This document shows positions 25,401 to 31,678 of a stretch of DNA of 64,000 nt, in pieces. The notes below the pieces were generated by a model, which saw nothing but the letters and a program-made list of their open reading frames with translations, had not been told where the DNA came from and did no database searches. Position 1 is the stretch's first letter. Every line of letters starts with the position of its first letter. The stretch lies in assembly GCF_007828215.1 (NCBI RefSeq), contig NZ_VIUE01000006.1, positions 1 to 64,000 of the forward strand. The letters are read 5' to 3'. This stretch comes from Pseudomonas sp. SJZ074 (lineage in GTDB: Bacteria; Pseudomonadota; Gammaproteobacteria; Pseudomonadales; Pseudomonadaceae). Position numbers and translations under genes: made by a program.

Positions 25401-26522
25401 CTGGACCACAATCTGTCGGCCGGTCGCATTGCTATGGAGTATTCCCTCAATGGCGGACCGTTCATCGCGATCAACGATGGGGCTTCGTTCACAGCGACAG
25501 CGGACGGCAACTACCAGATCCACCTCACCAACATCCCCAACCCCGGTGGCGGCAACGCCAACGCCGCGGAAAACTATCAACTGACCCTGACCGTCAACTA
25601 TGCCGGCGCCCAGGACAGCGCACCGGATTACCACGGCAGCTATACCGCCAGCGATAACCACGGCGGCAGCGACAGTGCGGCGGTGAGCATCAGCTATCAG
25701 GCGGGCCATACGTTGACCGGCACCACGGGAGATGACGTATTGTTGGCCGGCAATGGCGACAACCTCCTCAATGGTGGAGACGGCAACGACATCCTCAGTG
25801 CCGGCTCGGGCAACAATACCTTGCACGGCGGAGCGGGCAACGATTTGCTCTACAGCGGCGCGGGCAATGACCTGCTCGATGGCGGCACCGGCAACGACAC
25901 CGCCAGCTACGCCCATGCCACCGCCGGTGTCACGGTGAACCTGGGCCTGCTCGCCGCGCAAAACACGCTAGGCGCCGGTACCGACACCCTGGGCGGTATC
26001 GAAAACCTCGTCGGTTCGAACTTCAACGACACCCTCACCGGCGACGGGGCCAACAACCGCATCGACGGCGGACTGGGTCATGACGTGCTCAATGGCGGTG
26101 GCGGCGATGACATCCTGATCGGCGGCTTGGGCAACAACACCCTCACTGGCGGCAGCGGCGCCGATACCTTCCAGTGGATGGCAGGTAATAGCGGCCATGA
26201 CGTGATCACCGACTTCACCCCCGGTCTCGACAAACTTGACCTGTCACAACTGCTGCTGGGAGAGAACGGCACCAGCGCCTCCCTGGACGACTACCTGCAC
26301 TTCACCGTCACCGGCAGCGGCGCATCGGTCATCACCAGCATTGACGTCAGCGCCACCGCCGGCGCGACGCCGAACCAGACCATCGACCTGGCCGGCGTCG
26401 ACCTCGCCAACCACTACGGCGTGACACCGGGCGCAGGGGGGATGATTGCGGGCGGGGCGGACACGGCGACCATCATCAATGGGATGTTGAATGATCATTC
26501 GTTGAAGGTGGATACGGTGTGA
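19401..26522 (+). CDS. Giant RTX adhesin with retention module (LapA/MapA type)
   Basis: This 2373-aa surface adhesin would be exported by the adjacent type I system and held in the outer membrane. Residues 1-100 are a retention module (MAALIGTVSKIVGQVF, then EGDRLYAGEHLITGAEGAVA), followed by TAAG at 115-118, the dialanine site cut by LapG proteases; a second TAAG at 19-22 lies inside the folded module. Residues 190-1063 hold a four-unit repeat of 246 aa, 1064-1547 two units of a second repeat, about 1568-1760 a von Willebrand A domain with MIDAS motif DVSGS, GGGTN and SDG, and about 2106-2267 RTX nonapeptides, before a C-terminal secretion signal. The ATG has GGAGGG 6 bases upstream. Exporter adjacency without lapD/lapG suggests MapA rather than LapA. 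Confidence 0.92.
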   Translation: MAALIGTVSKIVGQVFAETAAGQRRPLVEGDRLYAGEHLITGAEGAVAVHLANGQELTLGRESNLTLSTQLLAHQVPHVDTPEAVTPTVGQLTDVQKLQQAIAAGADPTQTGEATAAGPGAGNAPGALGGGHSFVLLEEVGGTVAPQIGFPTAGFNGVPEFPLVRLAGDGNDNGDNQTVPPVTPEPPDNPVTLDGLNVEGGELTVNEANLADGSASNPGALVQSGTFTVNAPDGLSSLSIGGISVIAGGVPAGFPQAITTALGNTLTITGYNPATGVVSYTYTLLDNETHPTGDGANTLTEQFPVVAVDTDGDSATGTLDVNITDDVPQAIDDSNASIASETLATLTGNVLPNDHQGADRIPTGPDSGPIIGGTFTGTYGTLVLNPNGTYTYTLDTSDPQFVALHGGGSGTETFTYTLTDADGDTSTANLVLQVHNNDDPVIITGLDTEGGELTVQERNLSDGTSPDAPALTQNGTFTVTALDGVQTLSVGGITVVSGGVAAGFPQSITTALGNTLTITGFNAATGVVSYSYTLLDNEAHPNANGANSLSEQFNVVVTDDNGTTATGNLDVNIIDDLPHAVDDSNASTASETNLTLTGSVLGNDTEGADHVASGPITPGTFTGTYGTLVLNADGSYTYTLNPAGTDFKGLHGGGNGTDTFTYTLTDADGDTSTANLVLQVHNNDDPVIITGLDTDGGELTVQEKNLSDGSSPDTSALTQNGTFTVTALDGVQTLSVGGITVVSGGVAAGFPQSITTALGNTLTITGFNAATGVVSYSYTLLDNEAHPNANGANSLSEQFNVVVTDDNGTTATGNLDVNIIDDLPHAVDDSNASTASETNLTLTGSVLGNDTEGADHVASGPITPGTFTGTYGTLVLNADGSYTYTLNPADTDFKGLHGGGNGTDTFTYTLTDADGDTSTANLVLQVHNNDDPVIITGLDTDGGELTVQEKNLSDGSSPDTSALTQNGTFTVTALDGVQTLSVGGITVVSGGVAAGFPQSITTALGNTLTITGFNAATGVVSYSYTLLDNEAHPNANGANSLSEQFTVVATDDNGTTATGNLDVNIVDDLPTAHADSASVNEGGTVSGNVLDNDVGGADGPAASGAVIGVRAGDDTSTPAIGGLNTQINGTYGYLTLDANGNAVYHSNPDSVSAPGATDVFTYTVRDADGDESTTTITIDVHDVCLVATPDQDISVHEKALDLNQDGLDLAPGTVTGSDPSATSETATGSLVGAVTGAVGAVTFTLVSDATGTHGQLLLNPDGSYTYTLTSPATTTPNANDGPNALSESFTYQATDSLGNTVTSTIVINIVDDVPNAYCDTAAVVEGGTVSGNVLDNDVLGADGGTVIGVRVGGDTSTPVVGGLNTQINGTYGYLTLDANGNAVYHSNPDSVGAPGATDVFTYTVRDGDGDESTTTITIDVHNSCLVAETDHDITVYEKALDLNQDGQDLAPGTVTGSDPSGTGETASGSLVGSVSGATGAVTFTLVGNATGAYGQLLLHPDGSYTYTLTSPATTTPHANDGPNALSESFTYQATDSLGNTVTGNLVVSIVDDVPSAVASERSVTAVEIDSNLLIVLDVSGSMADASGMPGLSRLDLAKQAIGALLDKYDDMGDVKVQLVTFSSSATDQTSVWVDVATAKTLLTSLTAGGGTNYDAAVAAAKTAFVTSGQLTGAQNIGYFFSDGKPTSGQETGAADEAAWKAFLDANGIKNYAIGLGSGVSNANLDPLAYDGSTHTNTTAVVVTDLNQLNSVLSGTVQGVPVTGSLLGEGGTFGADGGYVKSLVVDGTTYSYDPAANGGQGALTASGGANHGTFNSVNNSVSIATAHNGTLVINLDSGEYSYTSQTTTSTVISENIAYTVSDNDGDLASSSLVINVVPNSPPVAMGDNVITNVLSGNIVVPGELLLGNDSDANGDPLTAAPTSFNTGWVGKGADFTGSTGTVSFTGNNVQSINLDRSTFVANPAAMTAVLVVSGALGMVSNNNTNDEDRLNISLKQGETLTLDHNLSAGRIAMEYSLNGGPFIAINDGASFTATADGNYQIHLTNIPNPGGGNANAAENYQLTLTVNYAGAQDSAPDYHGSYTASDNHGGSDSAAVSISYQAGHTLTGTTGDDVLLAGNGDNLLNGGDGNDILSAGSGNNTLHGGAGNDLLYSGAGNDLLDGGTGNDTASYAHATAGVTVNLGLLAAQNTLGAGTDTLGGIENLVGSNFNDTLTGDGANNRIDGGLGHDVLNGGGGDDILIGGLGNNTLTGGSGADTFQWMAGNSGHDVITDFTPGLDKLDLSQLLLGENGTSASLDDYLHFTVTGSGASVITSIDVSATAGATPNQTIDLAGVDLANHYGVTPGAGGMIAGGADTATIINGMLNDHSLKVDTV
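19965..22590 (+). repeat. Tandem coding repeats, period 738 bp, in the adhesin
   Basis: Three units start at 20703, 21441 and 22179 (the third truncated at about 22590), exactly 738 bp apart; a diverged unit precedes them from about 19971. Units two and three are almost identical in DNA over their common length, and units one and two differ at only a few codons. Each unit carries GGELTVQEKNLSDG, TTALGNTLTITGFN and GTYGTLVLN motifs. Confidence 0.9.
22591..24042 (+). repeat. Second tandem repeat pair in the adhesin
   Basis: Two units, 22591-23322 (732 bp) and 23323-24042 (720 bp), share EGGTVSGNVLDNDV, LNTQINGTYGYLTLDANGNA and HEKALDLNQDG-type blocks. They differ in sequence from the 738-bp family upstream. 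The two lengths differ by four codons. Confidence 0.85.
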
Positions 26523-26538
26523 GCTGAGCTGAAATGGC

Positions 26539-26559
26539 AAACCCGCCGTTTCCGGGTTT
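26539..26559 (+). terminator. Weak hairpin after the adhesin gene
   Basis: AAACCCG (26539-26545) and CGGGTTT (26553-26559) can pair over a 7-base loop 17 bases after the stop codon. There is no following T run, so it is at most a weak terminator. A REP-like inverted repeat follows. Confidence 0.35.
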
Positions 26560-26560
26560 C

Positions 26561-26716
26561 GATCGTTCCCACGCTCTGCGTGGTAATGCAGCCTGGGACG
26601 CTCTGCGTCTCCAAGAGCCGAACGCAGAACGTCCGTTGAGGCATTCCCAAGCAGAGCGTGGGAATGATCAAGGGCGGAGTGGCTAGCGATGTTCGACATT
26701 GTCCAGTGCCCGGTTC
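26561..26716. repeat. 156-bp direct repeat, copy 1 (REP-like plus DUF6124 3' end)
   Basis: This block recurs at 27450-27605 with the same length and only scattered substitutions. It contains an inverted repeat (26561-26579 against 26651-26669, GATCGTTCCCACGCTCTGCG-type) and the last ten codons of the DUF6124 gene, ending RALDNVEHR. Confidence 0.85.
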
Positions 26717-27018
26717 GCGAGCAATGCGCCCAGTTCAATCAATTGCTGGATACCCAACGCCACATGCCGCCGGGAACCGTTCAGCTCGAAGGCCAGATCA
26801 CTGACCATGGCATTGGCCGAGGCCAGGGTTTCGCTGAGGTTGGCGAGCAGGACTTCAGTCTCGATGCCATTGACGACGGCAAAGAGCTGATCGAAGGGCG
26901 GATTGATCTCGGACTCGCTCGGTTTGGGGTTCAGGTAAAAGTCGAGGGCGCGATCGGCGGCTTTGTCATATGAGGATGTGGGGTCGGCGTCTGGCGGATT
27001 GGGAGTTACTTTGAACAT
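26683..27018 (-). CDS. DUF6124 family protein
   Basis: This 111-aa Pseudomonas-restricted protein starts MFKVTPNPPDADPTSSYDKA and continues ADRALDFYLNPKPS, then helical segments (VNGIETEVLLANLSETLASA, RRHVALGIQQLIELGALLAN) and ends RALDNVEHR. The start and end motifs are those I associate with DUF6124. No function, signal or catalytic motif is known. I use the second ATG, which has GGAG 9 bases upstream. The gene has an unusual 430-base upstream region rich in hairpins, and its 3' end plus REP-like element is duplicated 0.9 kb upstream, pointing to a former tandem cassette. Confidence 0.75.
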   Translation of the reverse strand: MFKVTPNPPDADPTSSYDKAADRALDFYLNPKPSESEINPPFDQLFAVVNGIETEVLLANLSETLASANAMVSDLAFELNGSRRHVALGIQQLIELGALLANRALDNVEHR

Positions 27019-27449
27019 AAGATGAAGCTCCATGTGTAATGAAAGGAGCCATCACCCTCGCTACCAAACGAGGTCTCCGCAAGTCAGTGAGAACCCCGGT
27101 AAGTTTAGATTTACCGAGGCTCCCGTACTGGGCTGACCATCTCATTAGGGTGGCGGCCATACGAAGGTTGGTAGACCGGACCACATGGAAAGCCGGCGCG
27201 CCCGAGGGCGCCCTGCGCATGGCCACCATAAGACGAATGCCAAAAAGACACCGTTGAAGGTAGTGACGCTGTGCGTCATGTGGAGGACGGGCTACCAAAC
27301 CCGATCGCTGATTCGTCAGCGACCGGCAAACGATAGATCTCGCCCCCCTGGTGCACAAGCCGGCGGATTCTGGCGTACTTGTAGGCAATGGCGCAAGGCG
27401 GTGTAGCCCGCTCCAGCAGCGTCCCACAGCTCAATAAACACAGTTGATT
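27019..27449 (-). other. Structured-looking leader region upstream of the DUF6124 gene
   Basis: No gene of its own is claimed. Read on the minus strand it contains GGTAGC boxes at three places (plus-strand CTACCAAAC at 27061-27069 and 27292-27300, GTTGGTAG at 27167-27174), a hairpin CGGTAA-N8-TTACCG at 27097-27116, GCTGACGAATCAGC near 27307-27320, and a GGGCGCC/GGCGCGCC stem near 27193-27213. The boxes of opposite sense could pair with each other. An uninterrupted 153-codon minus-strand frame also spans it, but it runs into the DUF6124 gene in another phase and is probably incidental. Confidence 0.5.
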
Positions 27450-27605
27450 GATCGTTCCCACGCTCTGCGTGGGAATGCAGCCTGGGACGCTCTGCGTCTC
27501 CCAGAGCCGAACGCAGAGCGTCCGTTGAGGCATTCCCACGCAGAGCGTGTGAACGATCAAGGGCGGAGTGGCTAGCGATGTTCGACGTTATCCAGTGCCC
27601 GACCC
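27450..27605. repeat. 156-bp direct repeat, copy 2 with DUF6124 3' remnant
   Basis: This is the second copy of the block at 26561-26716, in the same orientation. Bases 27572-27604 read GRALDNVEHR and a stop on the minus strand, the end of a DUF6124 gene whose body is missing; the sequence then passes directly into the DUF454 gene end. It is best read as the scar of a second cassette. Confidence 0.8.
27572..27604 (-). pseudogene. 3' remnant of a second DUF6124 gene
   Basis: Only the last ten codons survive (GRALDNVEHR plus TAG), matching the end of the intact gene at 26683. Everything upstream on the minus strand belongs to the DUF454 gene. Confidence 0.6.
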
Positions 27606-27612
27606 GCTGCCT

Positions 27613-28008
27613 TCAGGGCTTGCACAGTGTTTTCTGCCTGAGGATATAAACCGTCACCAACACCGCACTCGTCAACATGAACCCCCGTGCCCACGGCAAG
27701 GGCACCAGGTAGCATGACAGCAGAATGCTCGCCCACATCAACCCGATGGCGTAGACCTTGCCCTTGAGCGGGATGCCGTTGCCGCTGAGGTAATCCTTGA
27801 TCCACGGCCCGAGTCGTGGGTGCTCCACCAGCCATTGGTAGAAACGCGGCGAACTGCGGGCGAAGCAGGCCGCTGCCAGAAGCAGGAAGGGCGTAGTGGG
27901 CAGTACTGGCAGGAAAATCCCGATCACCCCCAATGCCACGCTCAGCCAGCCGATGGCCAGCAGCACGTAGCGCAACATCAGGGGGCGGTTGCCTATGGGG
28001 TTGTCCAT
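27613..28008 (-). CDS. DUF454/YbaN family inner membrane protein
   Basis: This 131-aa protein has three to four hydrophobic helices and the YbaN signature: LGVIGIFLPVLPTTPFLLLAAACFARSS near residues 22-50, then FYQWLVEHPRLGPWI and GNGIPLKGKVYAIGLMW. The family is widespread in Proteobacteria and its function is unknown. The start at 28008 gives the usual ten-residue cytoplasmic lead; the ATG at codon 11 is an alternative. It lies 10 bases after the YecA-family gene in the same direction, so the two probably share a transcript. Its 3' end adjoins the DUF6124 remnant. Confidence 0.85.
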   Translation of the reverse strand: MDNPIGNRPLMLRYVLLAIGWLSVALGVIGIFLPVLPTTPFLLLAAACFARSSPRFYQWLVEHPRLGPWIKDYLSGNGIPLKGKVYAIGLMWASILLSCYLVPLPWARGFMLTSAVLVTVYILRQKTLCKP

Positions 28009-28018
28009 AGGCTGCGTC

Positions 28019-28606
28019 TTAGTGGTGACGAGGCTTGAGGATCGCCGGCTTCTCGTCCGGAGCGTTGCACAGCAGGTACAGCGCGGTGAGGGCTTCCGGG
28101 ATCTGTACGATCATGTCGTCCATCAGGTTGGCATCGGCGGCGATGTCGGAGAACTCCGGTTGCTCGTCGAACAGGCCGGAGCCGACCATGATCGGCAGCA
28201 GCATTTCGCTGACTTCCTCTTCGGCGGTTTCGAACCAGGCCGCTTCGCGCAGGAACACGCCTTCCATGAAACCGATGCACCAGCCACGCAGTTCCGAATC
28301 GTCCGGGTCATCGCCCAGGTCCAGCTCGCAGGGCAGCTCGAATTCTTCGTCGGACGCCAGTTGACGGGCAATGTGCGCCTTGAGGCCGACCAGCGTGGCT
28401 TCGATTTCGATGCGTTGGGCTTCGTCGGTGTAATGCGGCTCTTCGGCGAAGAGGGCATCGATCCACTCGCGATCCGGCACCTGCTCGGAGCAGATCGACA
28501 GGGCGGTCAGGTAGCCGTGAGCGGCCACGTAGTCCAGTGCTTCGTCGTGCAGCTCATCGGCGTCGAGGAAGACTTGCAGGCGGGTCAGTTGCTCAGCGAA
28601 GGACAT
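28019..28606 (-). CDS. YecA/UPF0149 family protein
   Basis: This 195-aa acidic, all-helical protein opens with LTRLQVFLDADELHDEALDYVAAHGYLTAL and has the conserved RGWCIGFMEGVFLREAAWF and PEALTALYLLC segments of the YecA/YgfB (UPF0149) family. The C-terminal SEC-C zinc motif found in some YecA proteins is absent. The role is unknown. The ATG has AAGG-type spacing upstream (rev. CCAAGGTAGCC). It is leftward, followed by the DUF454 gene, and divergent from recQ across 291 bp. Confidence 0.85.
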   Translation of the reverse strand: MSFAEQLTRLQVFLDADELHDEALDYVAAHGYLTALSICSEQVPDREWIDALFAEEPHYTDEAQRIEIEATLVGLKAHIARQLASDEEFELPCELDLGDDPDDSELRGWCIGFMEGVFLREAAWFETAEEEVSEMLLPIMVGSGLFDEQPEFSDIAADANLMDDMIVQIPEALTALYLLCNAPDEKPAILKPRHH

Positions 28607-28897
28607 TACAGGCTACCTTGGGGGAATAAACAATGCGGGAATTCTAGGCCTTCTTGAGCGCCCAGGCCAGCCGCTTGGCAGATTTGCCTGCCACAGAGAC
28701 CTTGTTTGGCCTTCCGGAATCTCAACACCTCTTGTCAGCAACACCCTCTGTACGAAAGGCCTCGGGTATACTGCCGCGTTTTGTGATGCCCTGCGATGCC
28801 CCAGCGGTTCGAAACGCGCACTTACGATTTACCCGGTGCAGCATGTTCGGTTCTGAACCAGCCTTGCAGGGATGTTTCGGTGATTTTTGGAGTTTCT
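28607..28897. other. Divergent spacer between the YecA-family gene and recQ
   Basis: The 291-bp spacer holds no gene. TATACT at 28767-28772, preceded by GGG, is a good -10 candidate for recQ, though no clear -35 lies 17 bases before it. An in-frame upstream ATG at 28796 would add 34 residues without family support. Confidence 0.5.
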
Positions 28898-31024
28898 ATG
28901 CTCGAACAGGCTCAACGCGTCCTCAAGGACATCTTCGGCTACGACAGTTTTCGTGGCCGTCAGGGTGCCATTATTGAGCGCGTGGCCAGCGGTGGCGATG
29001 CGCTGGTGTTGATGCCCACCGGCGGCGGCAAGTCCTTGTGCTTCCAGGTCCCGGCGTTGTTGCGCAATGGCCTGGCAGTGGTGGTTTCGCCGCTGATCGC
29101 CTTGATGGACGACCAGGTCGCGACGCTCGAGGAACTGGGCATTGCCGCCGCTTCACTGAACTCCACCCTCAGTGCCGAGCAGCAGCGCGACCTGGCGGCG
29201 CGGATCCGGCGCGGTGAGTTGAAAATGCTCTACCTGGCTCCGGAAAGGCTGGTGCAGCCGCGCATGCTGGCCTTCCTGCAAAGCCTGGAAATCGCCCTGT
29301 TCGCCATCGACGAGGCCCACTGTGTGTCCCAGTGGGGCCACGACTTCCGTCGCGAATACCTGCAACTGGGGCAGCTGGCGGAGCTGTTCCCCGATGTACC
29401 GCGCATCGCCCTGACCGCCACCGCCGACAAACGGACCCGGGAAGAAATCGTCGAGCGTCTGCATTTGCAAGACGCCGAGCGGTTCCTTTCCAGCTTTGAC
29501 CGCCCCAATATCTTCTACCGCATCGTGCCCAAGGAGCAGCCCCGCAAACAGTTGCTGGCGTTCCTCGCCGAGCGGCGCAGCGATGCGGGCATCGTCTATT
29601 GCCTGTCACGAAAAAAAGTCGATGAAGTCTCGGCGTTCCTCTGCGACCAGGGGTTTCCGGCGTTGCCCTATCACGCCGGGTTGCCCAACGAGTTGCGGGC
29701 CTATCACCAGAAGCGCTTTCTCAATGAAGAGGGCTTGATCATGGTGGCCACCGTGGCGTTCGGCATGGGCATCGACAAGCCCAACGTGCGTTTCGTGGCG
29801 CACCTGGACCTGCCCAAATCCCTCGAGGCCTATTACCAGGAAACCGGTCGTGCCGGCCGGGATGGCTTGCCGGCCGATGCCTGGATGGCCTATGGCCTTC
29901 AGGACGTGGTGATGCTCAAGCAGATGTTGCAGAACTCCGAAGGTGACGAACGCCACAAGCGCCTGGAGCAGCACAAGCTCGATGCCATGCTCTCGCTGTG
30001 TGAAGAAACCCGTTGCCGCCGTCAGACCTTGCTGGCCTATTTCGACGAAGACATGCTCCAGCCGTGCGGGCACTGCGACAACTGTGTCGATGGCGTGGAA
30101 ACCTGGGACGCTACCGAACCGGCGCGCCAGGCGCTATCGACCATCTTCCGCACCGGCCAGCGCTATGGCGTGGGGCATCTGGTGGATGTCTTGCTGGGCA
30201 AGGACAACGAAAAGGTCCGCAGTTTCGGCCATCAGCACCTGTCGGTGTACGGTGTCGGCAAGGCCCGCTCCGAGAGTGAATGGCGTTCGCTGTTCCGCCA
30301 GCTCGTGGCCCGCGGCCTGGTGGACATCGACCTGGAAGGCTATGGCGGCCTGCGCCTGAGTGAGACCTGCCGGCCGCTGCTCAAGGGCGAGGTGAGCCTG
30401 GAACTGCGCCGTGATCTCAAGCCGGCGACCGCGGTCAAGAGCAGCAAGAGCCAGGCCAGCCAACTGGTCCGTGGCGAAGAGCGCGATCAGTGGGAAGCCT
30501 TGCGTGCCTTGCGGCGCAAGTTGGCCGAGGAACACGCCGTGCCGCCGTACGTCATCTTCCCCGACTCGACGCTGTTGGAGATGCTGCGCAGCCAACCCAC
30601 TTCCCTGGCGGAGATGGCCCGGGTCAGCGGCGTTGGCGCGCGCAAGCTGGAGCGCTATGGCGAGGCCTTCCTCCTGGTGCTGGGCGGCGAGGCCGAGGCG
30701 CCGAAGGCGGTGGCCGATGTACGTCATGAGCTGATCACCCTGGCCCGGGCCGGCATGACCCCGTTGCAGATCGCCGGACAGCTCCAGTGCTCGGAGAAAA
30801 ACGTCTACACGATGCTGGCCGAAGCCATAGGCCAGCAGCAATTGTCGCTGGAGCAGGCCCTGGACCTGCCCGAAGACCTGATGGGCGAGGTGCAGGATGC
30901 GTTCCTGGATGGGGAGGGCGAGTTGCCAACGGTGGCGGAAGTGGCGGCGCTGTTCGTCGGCCGGGTACCGGAAGGGGTCCTGTATTGCGTGAGGGCTGCG
31001 TTGCAATCGGAATTCGAAGTCTGA
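28898..31024 (+). CDS. recQ: ATP-dependent DNA helicase RecQ
   Basis: This 708-aa superfamily 2 DNA helicase unwinds recombination and stalled-fork intermediates (3' to 5'). Visible parts are Walker [11 protein letters not shown] near residue 43, the DEAH box [16 protein letters not shown], the motif VI region [12 protein letters not shown], a zinc site (CEETRCRRQ, then PCGHCDNC), and an HRDC domain at about 515-590. About 100 further residues with a helix-turn-helix look ([20 protein letters not shown]) follow, making it longer than the E. coli enzyme (609 aa). The ATG has GGAG 7 bases upstream. In P. aeruginosa recQ has the same neighbours (marR, FimV-like, plpD). Confidence 0.93.
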   Translation: MLEQAQRVLKDIFGYDSFRGRQGAIIERVASGGDALVLMPTGGGKSLCFQVPALLRNGLAVVVSPLIALMDDQVATLEELGIAAASLNSTLSAEQQRDLAARIRRGELKMLYLAPERLVQPRMLAFLQSLEIALFAIDEAHCVSQWGHDFRREYLQLGQLAELFPDVPRIALTATADKRTREEIVERLHLQDAERFLSSFDRPNIFYRIVPKEQPRKQLLAFLAERRSDAGIVYCLSRKKVDEVSAFLCDQGFPALPYHAGLPNELRAYHQKRFLNEEGLIMVATVAFGMGIDKPNVRFVAHLDLPKSLEAYYQETGRAGRDGLPADAWMAYGLQDVVMLKQMLQNSEGDERHKRLEQHKLDAMLSLCEETRCRRQTLLAYFDEDMLQPCGHCDNCVDGVETWDATEPARQALSTIFRTGQRYGVGHLVDVLLGKDNEKVRSFGHQHLSVYGVGKARSESEWRSLFRQLVARGLVDIDLEGYGGLRLSETCRPLLKGEVSLELRRDLKPATAVKSSKSQASQLVRGEERDQWEALRALRRKLAEEHAVPPYVIFPDSTLLEMLRSQPTSLAEMARVSGVGARKLERYGEAFLLVLGGEAEAPKAVADVRHELITLARAGMTPLQIAGQLQCSEKNVYTMLAEAIGQQQLSLEQALDLPEDLMGEVQDAFLDGEGELPTVAEVAALFVGRVPEGVLYCVRAALQSEFEV

Positions 31025-31097
31025 TCAGTAAGTTGCACGCCTTTAACGATTCAGTGCGGGGCGGGCCTTGCTTGAATCCAATGTGCATGCTTAGCTG

Positions 31098-31110
31098 ACT
31101 AATAATTAGT
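31098..31110. promoter_or_regulatory. Perfect 13-bp palindrome, candidate MarR operator
   Basis: ACTAAT-A-ATTAGT is perfectly symmetrical and lies 32 bases before the MarR start codon, where an autoregulatory operator would be expected. It is AT-rich in an otherwise GC-rich region. Confidence 0.5.
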
Positions 31111-31142
31111 ATTTCTCCTATTTCAGATCTGATGAGTTTTCT

Positions 31143-31577
31143 ATGTCGTTAACCGATCAACACCGTTTTGGCATGCAACTGGCGCAGATGTCCCGGGGCT
31201 GGCGTGCCGAACTGGACCGGCGCCTGGCCGGACTGGGCCTGTCTCAGGCACGCTGGCTGGTGCTGCTGCATCTGGCCCGCTTCGAACACGCGCCGACCCA
31301 GCGCGAACTGGCCCAGAGCGTTGCCGTCGAAGGGCCGACCCTGGCTCGTTTGCTCGACAGCCTGGAAACCCAGGGGCTGGTGCAGCGCCAGGCCGTGGCC
31401 GAGGACCGCAGGGCCAAGAAGATCGTGCTCTGCGCCCCGGCCCGGCCGTTGATCGAGCAAATTGAAACCATTGCCACGCAACTGCGTCGGGAGCTGTTCG
31501 AAGGCATCGACGAAGAGGACATGCGGGTGTGCATGCGGGTTCACGGCAGGATCCTGGCCAATCTGGAAAAATCCTGA
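31143..31577 (+). CDS. MarR family transcriptional regulator
   Basis: The 144-aa protein has the winged-helix MarR fold: an N-terminal dimerisation helix (FGMQLAQMSRGWRAELDRRL), recognition region (PTQRELAQSVAVEGPTLARL), the wing (AVAEDRRAKKIVLCAPARPL) and C-terminal helices. It resembles SlyA-type members. The D-R-R-A-K-K wing motif is standard. The ligand and targets are unknown; the palindrome just upstream suggests autoregulation. It follows recQ and precedes the FimV-like gene, the order I recall around PA3341 in P. aeruginosa. Confidence 0.85.
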   Translation: MSLTDQHRFGMQLAQMSRGWRAELDRRLAGLGLSQARWLVLLHLARFEHAPTQRELAQSVAVEGPTLARLLDSLETQGLVQRQAVAEDRRAKKIVLCAPARPLIEQIETIATQLRRELFEGIDEEDMRVCMRVHGRILANLEKS

Positions 31578-31678
31578 GGCATATCGGCGGTATCCCGACT
31601 TTTGAGATTCAGCGATTAGCGAACTATAACCAGTACTAAGCAATCGTATTGGAAGCGTTCGAATCGAAAGGGATACCC

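Noticed and set aside
24084..25961. 625-codon minus-strand open frame in the adhesin
   Set aside because: It is the reverse reading of repetitive Gly/Asp/Thr codons and has no independent features.
26966..27427. 153-codon minus-strand frame through the DUF6124 leader
   Set aside because: It overlaps the start of DUF6124 in another phase and lacks a clear ribosome site. I treat it as incidental, but list it as the main alternative to the structured-leader idea.
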